From Coriobacteriales bacterium (lineage in GTDB: Bacteria; Actinomycetota; Coriobacteriia; Coriobacteriales; UBA8131): DNA of 7,868 nucleotides. The translations under genes and the position numbers were made by a program. The DNA lies in assembly GCA_031276475.1 (NCBI GenBank), contig JAISMZ010000093.1:1-7868 (forward strand), written 5' to 3'. Below are positions 1 through 6,079 of the stretch, in pieces (the first letter of the stretch is position 1; each line of letters opens with the position of its first letter). The notes beneath the pieces were generated by a model. It saw nothing but the letters and a program-made list of their open reading frames with translations. It did not search any database and had not been told where the DNA came from.

Positions 1-640
1 AGCCACTGCCATAGGTAGGCCCATTTTGCACCGCAAATATCAGGAACTCGCACTCAAAGCTCTGCTCGCCTATGCGGCAATGCGCCTTGTGCTGCACCAG
101 ATCGTGGATGATGGTGTTAATGGCGGCACGGGTATAAAGGCGTGTTCCACGCTCTTTGCTGGTAAGGCGCATCTCCTCGGTTTTTAGCGCTACAGCCGCA
201 TCAGCGCCAAAACTCAAGGTCTCCAAAAAGTAGCGATCATTAACTTTACCAACATCAACCTGTACCAGCTGACAGTCGCGCAGTGCGTGCAGCGCAGCCA
301 GAGGCTCCAAAGGCATACCCAAAGTGCGAGCGTAGTCGTTGCCAGATCCTACGGGGATAAACGCCAGCGCCGGGCGCTGGGAGGCCGGCCGACTGATCAG
401 TGTCTGTGCCAGATCGTGTACAGAGCCGTCGCCTCCCACACAGAGCAGCAGATCTGCCTTAACGCTCCTGCCCAACTCAAAGATGTGTTCACGGCTCTGC
501 GTGGCGATAACCTGGATTTCCGCAGCAGGAAAGCTCGCTTTGAGCGCCGCCTTTACTAAAGGCAGCACCCGGGCACCCCTGCCCGACCCGGCAGCAGGAT
601 TTACCAATGCGCTGATTTGTGAGTGCGCGTTCGGAACCAT
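1..640 (-). CDS. Diacylglycerol kinase family lipid kinase (N-terminal part, 3' end outside window)
   Basis: This reading frame is open from an ATG at 640-638 to the left edge, giving 213 residues without a stop; the family is usually about 300 residues, so the C-terminal third is missing. Visible motifs of the DAGK catalytic domain are NPAAGSGRG near residues 14-22, the nucleotide-binding VGGDGS at 68-73 (commonly GGDGT), VGSGNDYARTLG at 97-108, and NGPTYGSG at 206-213, which resembles the NGxxYGGG segment of the family. Members phosphorylate diacylglycerol, sphingoid bases or other membrane lipids with ATP; the exact substrate cannot be told. The start is supported by an AAGGAG Shine-Dalgarno sequence 5 bases upstream. 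It reads away from the tRNA gene and is separated from it by 277 bases, so it probably has its own promoter. Confidence 0.93.
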   Translation of the reverse strand, partial: MVPNAHSQISALVNPAAGSGRGARVLPLVKAALKASFPAAEIQVIATQSREHIFELGRSVKADLLLCVGGDGSVHDLAQTLISRPASQRPALAFIPVGSGNDYARTLGMPLEPLAALHALRDCQLVQVDVGKVNDRYFLETLSFGADAAVALKTEEMRLTSKERGTRLYTRAAINTIIHDLVQHKAHCRIGEQSFECEFLIFAVQNGPTYGSG

Positions 641-744
641 GTTCTCCTTGCATCAAGTACAATTAAAGCTGTTTGGTGAAAAGAGCGCGCCCCGTACAAC
701 AGTAGCGCCGCCTCCCAGGTAATCCGTGCTTCCCCGGGGATGCG

Positions 745-772
745 CTTATATGGTACCACAGAATTGGGCAAG
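745..772 (-). promoter_or_regulatory. Possible promoter of the lipid kinase gene
   Basis: On the minus strand a TATAAG hexamer at 750-745 could be a -10 box. The upstream TTGCCC at 771-766 lies only 15 bases away, shorter than the ideal 17. A start near 738 would give a leader of about 100 bases before the kinase ATG. It is the best candidate between the tRNA and the kinase gene, but it is weak. I see no other gene or convincing structure in 641-917. Confidence 0.25.
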
Positions 773-878
773 CGAGGGGTTGGCGCACAGGCCCTTATCG
801 CCTGCCGGAAGCTCCGCGAGGATCCAATACCAACCAAAACAGATCGAAAACAACTGCGGCCTTCAGCGGCGATATCTG

Positions 879-907
879 AAAAGGTCTGGGAACCGGATGC
901 TTCAGAC
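879..907 (-). terminator. Weak candidate terminator of tRNA-Val
   Basis: Just downstream of the tRNA on the minus strand, GTCTG (907-903) can pair with CAGAC (888-884) around a 14-base loop and is followed by CTTTT. The stem is short and has mixed composition, so this is only a weak intrinsic-terminator candidate. Nothing better is seen before the kinase gene. Confidence 0.22.
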
Positions 908-917
908 GCATAAATTA

Positions 918-992
<75 letters not shown>

Positions 993-1037
993 ATCCCATG
1001 CCTGTCGCAAGCTAACTCGTGAAAGGCGACGCGGGAT

Positions 1038-1067
1038 AGTGTATCAGACTTGCGGCATTGGCGGCAA
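1038..1067 (-). promoter_or_regulatory. Sigma70-type promoter of tRNA-Val
   Basis: On the minus strand TTGCCG (1067-1062) is followed after 18 bases by TACACT (1043-1038), a good match to -35 and -10 boxes. Predicted transcription start is near 1031, giving a 5' leader of about 40 bases to be trimmed from the tRNA. It faces the tRNA and lies between it and the permease gene. Confidence 0.55.
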
Positions 1068-1091
1068 CCGCACAGCGGATGGAGGTCCTCC

Positions 1092-1172
1092 GGGCGGCTG
1101 CCCGCAACGCCCGCCGGCAGTCGGGGCGGGCGGTGCAGCAACAGCCGTCTTTTGGGCCACGCTGCACCGCCC
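1092..1172 (-). terminator. Cluster of GC-rich inverted repeats after the permease gene (possible transcript end)
   Basis: Three inverted repeats lie just after the permease stop codon. A perfect 12-bp pair GGGCGGTGCAGC (1128-1139) / GCTGCACCGCCC (1161-1172) has a 21-base loop. An 8-bp pair CGCCCGCC (1108-1115) / GGCGGGCG (1125-1132) overlaps the first at 1128-1132, so the two cannot form together. GGGC/GCCC lies at 1092-1103. None is followed by a U-tract on either strand, so this is not a classical intrinsic terminator. It is the only structure that could end the transporter transcript before the tRNA promoter. Confidence 0.35.
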
Positions 1173-1179
1173 CTGCTAT

Positions 1180-3243
1180 CTATTTACGCGCGAGGTGGTG
1201 GATCACCTCGCGATTGAGGATGCTTTTGCCACCGATGTAAGTCGCCAGGAAGTAGCCACCGTAGACGGCGACGATGACGAGGGCCGCAATCAGGCTGCCG
1301 CTTAAGATGTCTTTGCCCTTCAGGGCGCCAAAGATTGAGCTGAGCGCAGTTATGCCCACAACCGAATGTATCAGCGCCAGCAGCATCGGCACGCCAAAGT
1401 AGATGGCGACCTGACCAAACAGCGCGCCACGCAGCATTCTGCTCTCGGTGCCCAACTTGGCGAGCAGGCGGTAACGGCCGGTGTTGTCGCTGGCCTCGGA
1501 GAGCTGCGCGATGGCAAGCAGGGCGGCCGAGGCAAGCAGGAAGACCATCCCCAGGTACAGTGCAATATAGGCAACGATGGTGGTGGCAGAACTGCCAACC
1601 TGCAAGACTTCGGTACGGGTCACCGCTAAGGCGCCAAGGTCAACGCCGTCGCGACCGGTGGCCACGAAATCAGAAAACGCGGCGGTCAGCTTGCTGTCAA
1701 GCGCTTCGGTGTTCTCCAGATCTTTACGGTAGTCAATGTTCAGGAGGGTCTTAAGCACCGGCAGGGTGGCCTTACCGTTTTTTACCACGCAGTCGTCGGG
1801 GACGATGATCGCTACCTCCTCCACACGGGTCGTCATGGTCTGGAGCATGTTGGTATAGAGGGCGTCGGCAGTGGCGCTGAGCTTGGTGCCGGCAAAGTCG
1901 AGTGTGGGCTTTGCCGCCAGATAGCCGTCTATCGCCTGCTTCCACGCGTCGGGCGGCAGGTTGGCGTGCAGCGCAAAGCTGTTTGGACCGAGCGTAACTG
2001 GCTCCTCGCCACGCAGCTTGCGCAGGGCGTTGTAGTCGGAAAGCGACAGCACCTGCGTCGAGACCTCCACAGGCGCGCCCTCACTGTTGTTAAAGGTCAG
2101 CGTGACAGGGCTCTGGTAAAGTGACAGCGTGCCCCATTTTTTGGCGATCTGCGTGAGATCTATGCCCTTCTGGCGCAGCATCGCCTCGATGTCGGGCGCT
2201 ACGTGGGGCACAAGTGAGCGCTCCTCATCGTTGCGCTCCTGCTGAAAGGTGACCGTCGCGTCAAAAGGCGCATTGTTCGCCTGCTCGGCGGCGACCGAAC
2301 TGGCTATGCTGGTGCCGGAGGAAAGCGAGCAGATGGCCAACATCAGCATCAGGCAGACAAAGGTCATCGAGACGTAATTGGTGTGTATCCGGCTGCTGAT
2401 CTGGCGCAGGACAAAGATATTGAGGTTGCGCAGATATATTCGCTTATTACTCTGTACCAACTTGAGGAAGAAGCCCGAGAGCGAGAAGAAGAACAGAAAG
2501 CTGCCCACGATGAGCAGCACGACGGCCGCGGTGAACAGCGTGGCGTTGCTGAAGAACATCTCCTGCGACGTCAGAAAATAGGCGGTGCCGAGAAGTGCCA
2601 GTGCGACGATGAACAGCAGCACCGAGCGTGTGAAGCGCGGCGGCGTGAAGCGCTCGTTTCTGCGGGCGCTGTTAAGCAGGTCGATCAGCTTCTGGCGACC
2701 GATGGTGATGATATTAAAGATCAAGGTCAGCAGGAAGGTCAACCCGAAGTAGGCCACCGTCTTAAGCGTTGCCGAAAGCGAGAAGACAAAGTGATAGGTG
2801 CTTACCGTGCTGTTTAAAAGTTTGGCCGTTACCAGCGCCATGCCCTGCGAGACGAGCACGCCCATCAGCAGCCCGGCGAGCAGACCCGCGACGCTTACCA
2901 GCACAGTCTCCATCGCCAGTATCCGCGAAATGGCGCCCTTCTCCATACCGAGGATCAGGTAGATGCCAAACTCCTTTTTGCGGCGGCGGATCAGGAAGCT
3001 GTTCGCGTAGATGATTAAAAAGCACAAAGCGGCGGAGATGAACACCGAGAAGGCGTTCATGAAGCCTCCCAGCAGCTTAAGCGCCAGCTGTTGGCCCGGA
3101 GAGACCTGCATCATCGCCTGCTGGCTTTCTATCGAGTTAAAAATATAGAAGATGCAGACGGCAAAGGCCATCGTGATGAAGTAGACCGAATAATCGCGGA
3201 CGCTCTTTTTTACGTTGCCGAGCGCGATCTTAGGCAGCATCAT
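1180..3243 (-). CDS. BceB-type ABC transporter permease (FtsX domains, peptide-antibiotic resistance)
   Basis: About 687 residues, normal for BceB-type permeases. Hydrophobic segments give the ten-helix plan of the family (numbered from the upstream ATG at 3249): helices near 20-40, 62-86, 110-138, 163-184, 208-227, 237-264, 290-318, 553-582, 611-634 and 651-673. A mostly hydrophilic region of about 230 residues (319-552) between helices 7 and 8 is the extracellular domain, which in this family recognises the antibiotic or its lipid complex. Charged segments RRRKKEFGIYLILG (88-101) and GRYRLLAKLG (591-600) look like cytoplasmic coupling segments that contact the ATPase. Starts at 3249, 3243 and 3240 are all possible; I chose 3243 because the G6 run at 3256-3251 lies 7 bases upstream, but 3240 fits family N-termini equally well. 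It overlaps the ATPase gene, indicating one transcript. By family knowledge the permease also forms the sensor complex with the kinase. No frameshift or missing domain is seen. Confidence 0.93.
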   Translation of the reverse strand: MMLPKIALGNVKKSVRDYSVYFITMAFAVCIFYIFNSIESQQAMMQVSPGQQLALKLLGGFMNAFSVFISAALCFLIIYANSFLIRRRKKEFGIYLILGMEKGAISRILAMETVLVSVAGLLAGLLMGVLVSQGMALVTAKLLNSTVSTYHFVFSLSATLKTVAYFGLTFLLTLIFNIITIGRQKLIDLLNSARRNERFTPPRFTRSVLLFIVALALLGTAYFLTSQEMFFSNATLFTAAVVLLIVGSFLFFFSLSGFFLKLVQSNKRIYLRNLNIFVLRQISSRIHTNYVSMTFVCLMLMLAICSLSSGTSIASSVAAEQANNAPFDATVTFQQERNDEERSLVPHVAPDIEAMLRQKGIDLTQIAKKWGTLSLYQSPVTLTFNNSEGAPVEVSTQVLSLSDYNALRKLRGEEPVTLGPNSFALHANLPPDAWKQAIDGYLAAKPTLDFAGTKLSATADALYTNMLQTMTTRVEEVAIIVPDDCVVKNGKATLPVLKTLLNIDYRKDLENTEALDSKLTAAFSDFVATGRDGVDLGALAVTRTEVLQVGSSATTIVAYIALYLGMVFLLASAALLAIAQLSEASDNTGRYRLLAKLGTESRMLRGALFGQVAIYFGVPMLLALIHSVVGITALSSIFGALKGKDILSGSLIAALVIVAVYGGYFLATYIGGKSILNREVIHHLARK

Positions 3244-3997
3244 TGCCATCGCCCCCCAACAGGGTCACTACCTCGATGATCCGATCGAAGAAGAGTTTGC
3301 GACTTTCCTGGCCGCGCACCAGTTGATGAAAGAGCCGTCCGTCGCGGATGAAGAGGATCCGGTCGCAATGACTGGCCGAAAACGCATCGTGGGTGACCAT
3401 CAGGATGGTCGCGTTGCGCGTGTGCACCAGCTCGCGGAAACTCTCCAACAGCGCCCGGGCCGATTTGGAGTCCAGCGCGCCGGTCGGCTCGTCGGCAAGC
3501 ACCAGGCTCGGCCGGGTGACCAGCGCCCGCGCACAGGCGACGCGCTGCTTCTGTCCGCCGGATATCTGGTAGGGGTACTTATCGAGGATCTCAGCGATGC
3601 CCAACACCTGGCCGATCTCCCGCACACGCCGGTCAATCTCGCGGGGAGCCACCTTGAGGATGGTCAGCGCCAGGGCAATATTCTCGTAGGAGGTCAGCGT
3701 ATCGAGCAGGTTGAAGTCCTGAAAGACAAAGCCCAGCCGTTCCCGGCGAAACCGCGCCAGCATCTTGCGGTTCATACCGGTGATGTCGGTGCCGTCAATC
3801 AAAATGCTGCCAGAGCTTACCGTGTCGATGGTCGAAATGCAGTTCAGCAGCGTGGTCTTACCGCTGCCCGACGCTCCCATCACACCGATGTACTCGCCCT
3901 TCTCAACATCAAAACTGATGCCGTTTAAAGCCTTGGTGATGTTGCTTCGGTTGCCGTAGTATTTCTCGACATTAATCGTTCTGAGGATGGTAGACAT
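3230..3997 (-). CDS. BceA-type ABC transporter ATP-binding protein
   Basis: 255 residues, typical of BceA-type ATPases. All nucleotide-binding motifs are present: Walker A GASGSGKTT (41-49), Q-loop VFQDFNLLDTLT (91-102), signature ISGGQKQ (145-151, with I in place of the usual L), Walker B LVLADEP (165-171) with catalytic E170, D-loop GALDS (173-177) and switch histidine H203. The C-terminal extension of about 35 residues after the core is usual for this subfamily. It powers the partner permease encoded directly downstream, whose gene overlaps by 11 to 20 bases depending on the start. The ATG at 3997 follows GGGAGAG with good spacing. The gene is preceded by a 321-base control region holding a BceR-type box, a promoter and two large RNA structures. 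The transported or detoxified peptide cannot be told from sequence. Confidence 0.96.
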   Translation of the reverse strand: MSTILRTINVEKYYGNRSNITKALNGISFDVEKGEYIGVMGASGSGKTTLLNCISTIDTVSSGSILIDGTDITGMNRKMLARFRRERLGFVFQDFNLLDTLTSYENIALALTILKVAPREIDRRVREIGQVLGIAEILDKYPYQISGGQKQRVACARALVTRPSLVLADEPTGALDSKSARALLESFRELVHTRNATILMVTHDAFSASHCDRILFIRDGRLFHQLVRGQESRKLFFDRIIEVVTLLGGDGNDAA

Positions 3998-4019
3998 GGC
4001 GGGCTCTCCCTGATCCTTA

Positions 4020-4080
4020 GGAAAGTGCCGATTAATTTATTGCACACCATCTTGTGGCCAGGTAATTAATCAGCACTTCC
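4020..4080 (-). other. Long AU-rich stem-loop in the ATPase gene leader
   Basis: Arms 4080-4064 and 4037-4020 (minus strand) pair over 17 positions, with one unpaired base at the T triplet 4024-4022 and one non-Watson-Crick position (4072 with 4029). That position is U-G on the minus-strand transcript but A-C on the plus strand, so the structure is better as RNA in the direction of the ATPase gene. The loop, 4063-4038, could carry a small CCA/UGG hairpin. The structure ends about 10 bases before the Shine-Dalgarno sequence. The AT-rich core GATTAATT contrasts with the G+C-rich surroundings. It could also be a protein operator; a GATTAAT copy recurs inside the ATPase gene near 3970. Confidence 0.6.
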
Positions 4081-4090
4081 GTAACTGTTA

Positions 4091-4138
4091 GAAAATCATC
4101 AGGCGTCCTGCAGGTGGGGGGCACGAGACGCCTGATGA
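4091..4138 (-). terminator. Terminator-like hairpin (possible attenuator) in front of the ATPase gene
   Basis: A perfect 12-bp stem, TCATCAGGCGTC (4138-4127) with GACGCCTGATGA (4107-4096) and a 19-base C-rich loop, is followed on the minus strand by TTTTCT. This has the shape of an intrinsic terminator in the direction of the transporter genes; the other direction has no U-tract. It could end read-through from the kinase gene. Because the predicted transporter promoter lies just upstream, it would also form at the very 5' end of the transporter mRNA, acting as an attenuator or a stabilising cap. Confidence 0.6.
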
Positions 4139-4146
4139 CGGTATCC

Positions 4147-4175
4147 ACAATACGCCGACGGGCGACGCGGCGCAA
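4147..4175 (-). promoter_or_regulatory. Predicted promoter of the transporter genes
   Basis: On the minus strand TTGCGC (4175-4170), a 17-base spacer and TATTGT (4152-4147) form a sigma70-like promoter with a degenerate -35 box, as expected for an activator-dependent promoter. Predicted start is about 4140-4142. The BceR-type box ends 20 bases upstream of the -35. An alternative -10, GCTAAT near 4184-4179, would place the box over the -35 region and cannot be excluded. Confidence 0.45.
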
Positions 4176-4195
4176 TCGATTAGCCTTGCAGATTG

Positions 4196-4211
4196 CTTAC
4201 ACTCCTGTAAG
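4196..4211. promoter_or_regulatory. BceR-type response regulator binding box
   Basis: CTTACA-CTCC-TGTAAG is a perfect 6-bp inverted repeat with a 4-base spacer. It contains TTACA-N4-TGTAA, which fits the TNACA-N4-TGTAA consensus known for BceR-like regulators of antimicrobial-peptide transporters. A further TGTAA half-site lies at 4214-4218. It sits upstream of the ATPase gene, exactly where the regulator encoded in this window would act. No similar box is seen upstream of the regulator gene. Confidence 0.72.
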
Positions 4212-4263
4212 GTTGTAAAAGAGCTGTGGAGACTGACGCGGCGTTTCCTGGTCGCGGCCGGCG

Positions 4264-4320
4264 TGGCACCGCAGGGCGCAGCGCATGGCACCGCAGTTCG
4301 CGGCAGGGCGCAGCCGCCCT
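4264..4320. repeat. Short GC-rich direct repeats after the kinase gene
   Basis: TGGCACCGCAG occurs at 4264-4274 and 4286-4296, and GCAGGGCGCAGC at 4271-4282 and 4303-4314, giving an interleaved pattern of two direct repeats with spacings of 22 and 32 bases. A small hairpin AGGGCG/CGCCCT (4305-4320) overlaps the kinase stop codon without a U-tract. Function is unknown; slippage-prone spacer DNA is the simplest reading. Confidence 0.5.
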
Positions 4321-5311
4321 ACGAGAATGGGTCACGCTCGGGAAAGACGATGCGCACCACGGTGCCCTCGCCAATGACGGAGCGCGCGTCTATCCCCAGC
4401 CCCAGCTTTTGGCAGAGCTTGCGGCAGAGGTAGAGGCCGAGCCCCGTCGCCTTGCCAAAACGGCGGCCGTTCTCGCCGGTAAAGCCCTTGTCAAAGATGC
4501 GGTCGAGATCCTTCTCCTCGATGCCGATGCCGTCGTCGCTCAGTAACAGCGCCACCGAGCCAACGCTTGGCTCGGCCGAAAACTCCAGGGCGCTGGCTCC
4601 GTACTTGACGGAGTTGTCTATCAGCTGGCGCAGGATAAACACCGTCCACTTGGCGTCGGTTAAAACGGGCAGATCCAGCCCCGTGGTCTGCACCCGCATC
4701 TTTTTTGCTATCAGCTGCCGAGCGCTGCTTTTCAGAGCGGTGGTAACGACGCTTTCCAGGGTCGTCCGGCGGATCTGATAGTCCTTTTCCACCGCATTGC
4801 TGCGCGCGTAGAAGAGTACCTGCTCCACAAGGGAATCAACCCGGTCAAGCTCGGCGGACAGGTTCCCGTTGCGGATATTTTCGCTGAGCAACTTCATGCC
4901 GGCAATCGGCGTCTTTATCTCATGCACCCACATCTCTATGTACTCGCGGTACTCCTGCGCTTCTGTGGAGAAGCGCGCAATCTCGTCGTTCATCGACTTA
5001 CCCGTCACCTGAAGCATCTCGTAGAGTATCCGGCCTTCCTCAAAATCGGGGTAGTCGAGAACGGCGGCTATCAGGTGCTTGCGATCGAGAGATGCGAGTC
5101 GCTCCTCCAAATCGCGGTAGTAGCGGCGCTTGGTGAGGTACTCCGGTACGAGCGCAAACAGGCTGCCCGCCAAAAGCACGCCCACGGTCAGCAGCGTAAA
5201 AGGCCAGTCTACGCCAAAGACCGCGGTGATCAACAGCGCTGTGATGGTGGTGGTAAAAACGACGATGGTCAGGTAGAGCAGCTTGCCGCGCATAAAATCG
5301 CTAAACTTCAC
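4319..5311 (-). CDS. BceS-type intramembrane-sensing histidine kinase
   Basis: 330 residues. Two transmembrane helices (about 11-33 and 37-59) are joined by a loop of only a few residues, so there is no extracellular sensor domain; this is the hallmark of intramembrane-sensing kinases that receive the signal from a BceAB-type transporter. The cytoplasmic part has an H-box WVHEIKTP with phospho-acceptor H130, N-box QLIDNSVKYG with N233, G1 box DDGIGI (259-264), F-box region IFDKGFTG (272-279) and G2 box GLGL (290-293). It is expected to autophosphorylate and pass the phosphate to the neighbouring regulator. The start is GTG at 5311, overlapping the regulator stop codon in a GTGA arrangement, so translation of the pair is probably coupled. 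The transporter genes follow 321 bases downstream on the same strand. Confidence 0.95.
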   Translation of the reverse strand: MKFSDFMRGKLLYLTIVVFTTTITALLITAVFGVDWPFTLLTVGVLLAGSLFALVPEYLTKRRYYRDLEERLASLDRKHLIAAVLDYPDFEEGRILYEMLQVTGKSMNDEIARFSTEAQEYREYIEMWVHEIKTPIAGMKLLSENIRNGNLSAELDRVDSLVEQVLFYARSNAVEKDYQIRRTTLESVVTTALKSSARQLIAKKMRVQTTGLDLPVLTDAKWTVFILRQLIDNSVKYGASALEFSAEPSVGSVALLLSDDGIGIEEKDLDRIFDKGFTGENGRRFGKATGLGLYLCRKLCQKLGLGIDARSVIGEGTVVRIVFPERDPFS

Positions 5312-5976
5312 AGCAGATATCCCTGTCCTCGCCGGGTCTTGATGAACGCGCCGGCGTCAATCGTCGCCAGTTTCTTGCGCAGGCGGTTAATGTTGACCGT
5401 CAACGTATTATCGTCAACGAAGGCGTCGGTCTGCCACAGCGCATTCATGATCTCGTCTCGGCTGGTTATCCGCCCCTCGTTTTCTATCAGCAACTGCAGG
5501 ATGCGCGACTCGTTGCGGGTCAGCTCGGTGGTCTTTCCTTTGAAGCTTGCGGTTCCCATCCCCAGATCGAGGCTGAGGTCGGCATGGCGCACGACCCGCG
5601 CCTCGCTGCCGCCATAGGCACGCTCCAGCAACGCGGCAATCTTAGCTATCAGAATGCCGGTGTTATAGGGTTTGGTAACAAAATGGTCGGCGCCGAGGTT
5701 CATGCTCATCAGCTCGTCCATCTCGCTGTCGCGGCTGGTAACGATGATCAGTGGCACCCGTGATTGCCGGCGCAGTTCGCGACAGACATGGTAACCGTCG
5801 TAAAACGGCAGGTTCAAATCGAGCAGTACCAGATCGGGGTTCTCTTTGATGATATCCTCGACGACAGTGGCAAAGTCATCGGTGGTAACGACCTCATAGC
5901 GATAGGACTCCAGCAAAGCCTTGAGTTGCTGCTGGATGGTTCGGTCGTCCTCGATGATCATGATCCGTCGCGCCAT
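5308..5976 (-). CDS. BceR-type OmpR/PhoB-family response regulator
   Basis: 222 residues. The receiver domain (about 1-120) has the acidic pair D10/D11, phosphorylation site D53 in LVLLDLNLP, T80 and conserved K102. The C-terminal half is an OmpR/PhoB winged-helix DNA-binding domain, with TELTRNESRILQLL leading into it, NINRLRKKL in the recognition-helix area and the terminal RRGQGYLL hairpin. It is expected to be phosphorylated by the kinase encoded next and to bind the inverted repeat at 4196-4211 to activate the transporter genes. ATG at 5976 gives the usual N-terminus of the family, but only a weak GGAAG precedes it, and a -10 box lies 9 bases upstream. The mRNA may therefore be almost leaderless. 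It is first in the module and divergent from the DUF308 gene. Confidence 0.95.
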   Translation of the reverse strand: MARRIMIIEDDRTIQQQLKALLESYRYEVVTTDDFATVVEDIIKENPDLVLLDLNLPFYDGYHVCRELRRQSRVPLIIVTSRDSEMDELMSMNLGADHFVTKPYNTGILIAKIAALLERAYGGSEARVVRHADLSLDLGMGTASFKGKTTELTRNESRILQLLIENEGRITSRDEIMNALWQTDAFVDDNTLTVNINRLRKKLATIDAGAFIKTRRGQGYLL

Positions 5977-5985
5977 GGTGCTTCC

Positions 5986-5994
5986 ATTGTACCA
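5986..5994 (-). promoter_or_regulatory. Extended -10 promoter of the regulator/kinase pair
   Basis: On the minus strand TGG-TACAAT (5994-5986) is a good extended -10 element; no convincing -35 box is seen 17 bases upstream, as is common for extended -10 promoters. The predicted start is about 5979, only a few bases before the regulator ATG. No BceR-type box is visible here, which suggests expression independent of the regulator. Confidence 0.45.
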
Positions 5995-6035
5995 AGTTTT
6001 GCGTTGGCTCGGGAGGCACCGCTGCGGGCAAACTG

Positions 6036-6044
6036 TGCTATTCT
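6036..6044 (+). promoter_or_regulatory. Extended -10 promoter of the DUF308 gene
   Basis: TGC-TATTCT at 6036-6044 is an extended -10 candidate with no clear -35 box; predicted start is near 6051, about 29 bases before the ATG. It lies in the 103-base space shared with the divergent regulator gene. TGAC-N5-GTCA follows at 6046-6058, too short to call as an operator. Confidence 0.38.
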
Positions 6045-6079
6045 TGACGGACAGTCAGAAAAATACCAAAGGAGTATTC

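Noticed and set aside
731..740. TCCCCGGGGA perfect palindrome upstream of the lipid kinase gene
   Set aside because: Only 10 bases, no partner copies and no clear promoter relation; likely chance in G+C-rich DNA.
3215..3928. 237-residue plus-strand frame opposite the ATPase gene
   Set aside because: It is the complement of a clear ABC ATPase with all motifs; Gln/Arg/His-rich composition is typical of an antisense shadow in G+C-rich DNA.
4032..4124. 30-codon GTG-start leader frame (VPPTC...) in the transporter leader, ending in the second stem-loop
   Set aside because: It would be attractive as an attenuator peptide, but there is no Shine-Dalgarno sequence, its GTG lies in the loop of the first hairpin, and no run of regulatory codons beyond two prolines is seen.
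4088..4291. 67-residue minus-strand frame between kinase and ATPase genes
   Set aside because: Cys/Pro/Ala-rich low-complexity peptide spanning the direct repeats, box, promoter and hairpin; no ribosome binding site.
4922..5617. 231-residue plus-strand frame opposite the kinase and regulator genes
   Set aside because: Antisense to two well-supported genes, with no ribosome binding site or recognisable domain.
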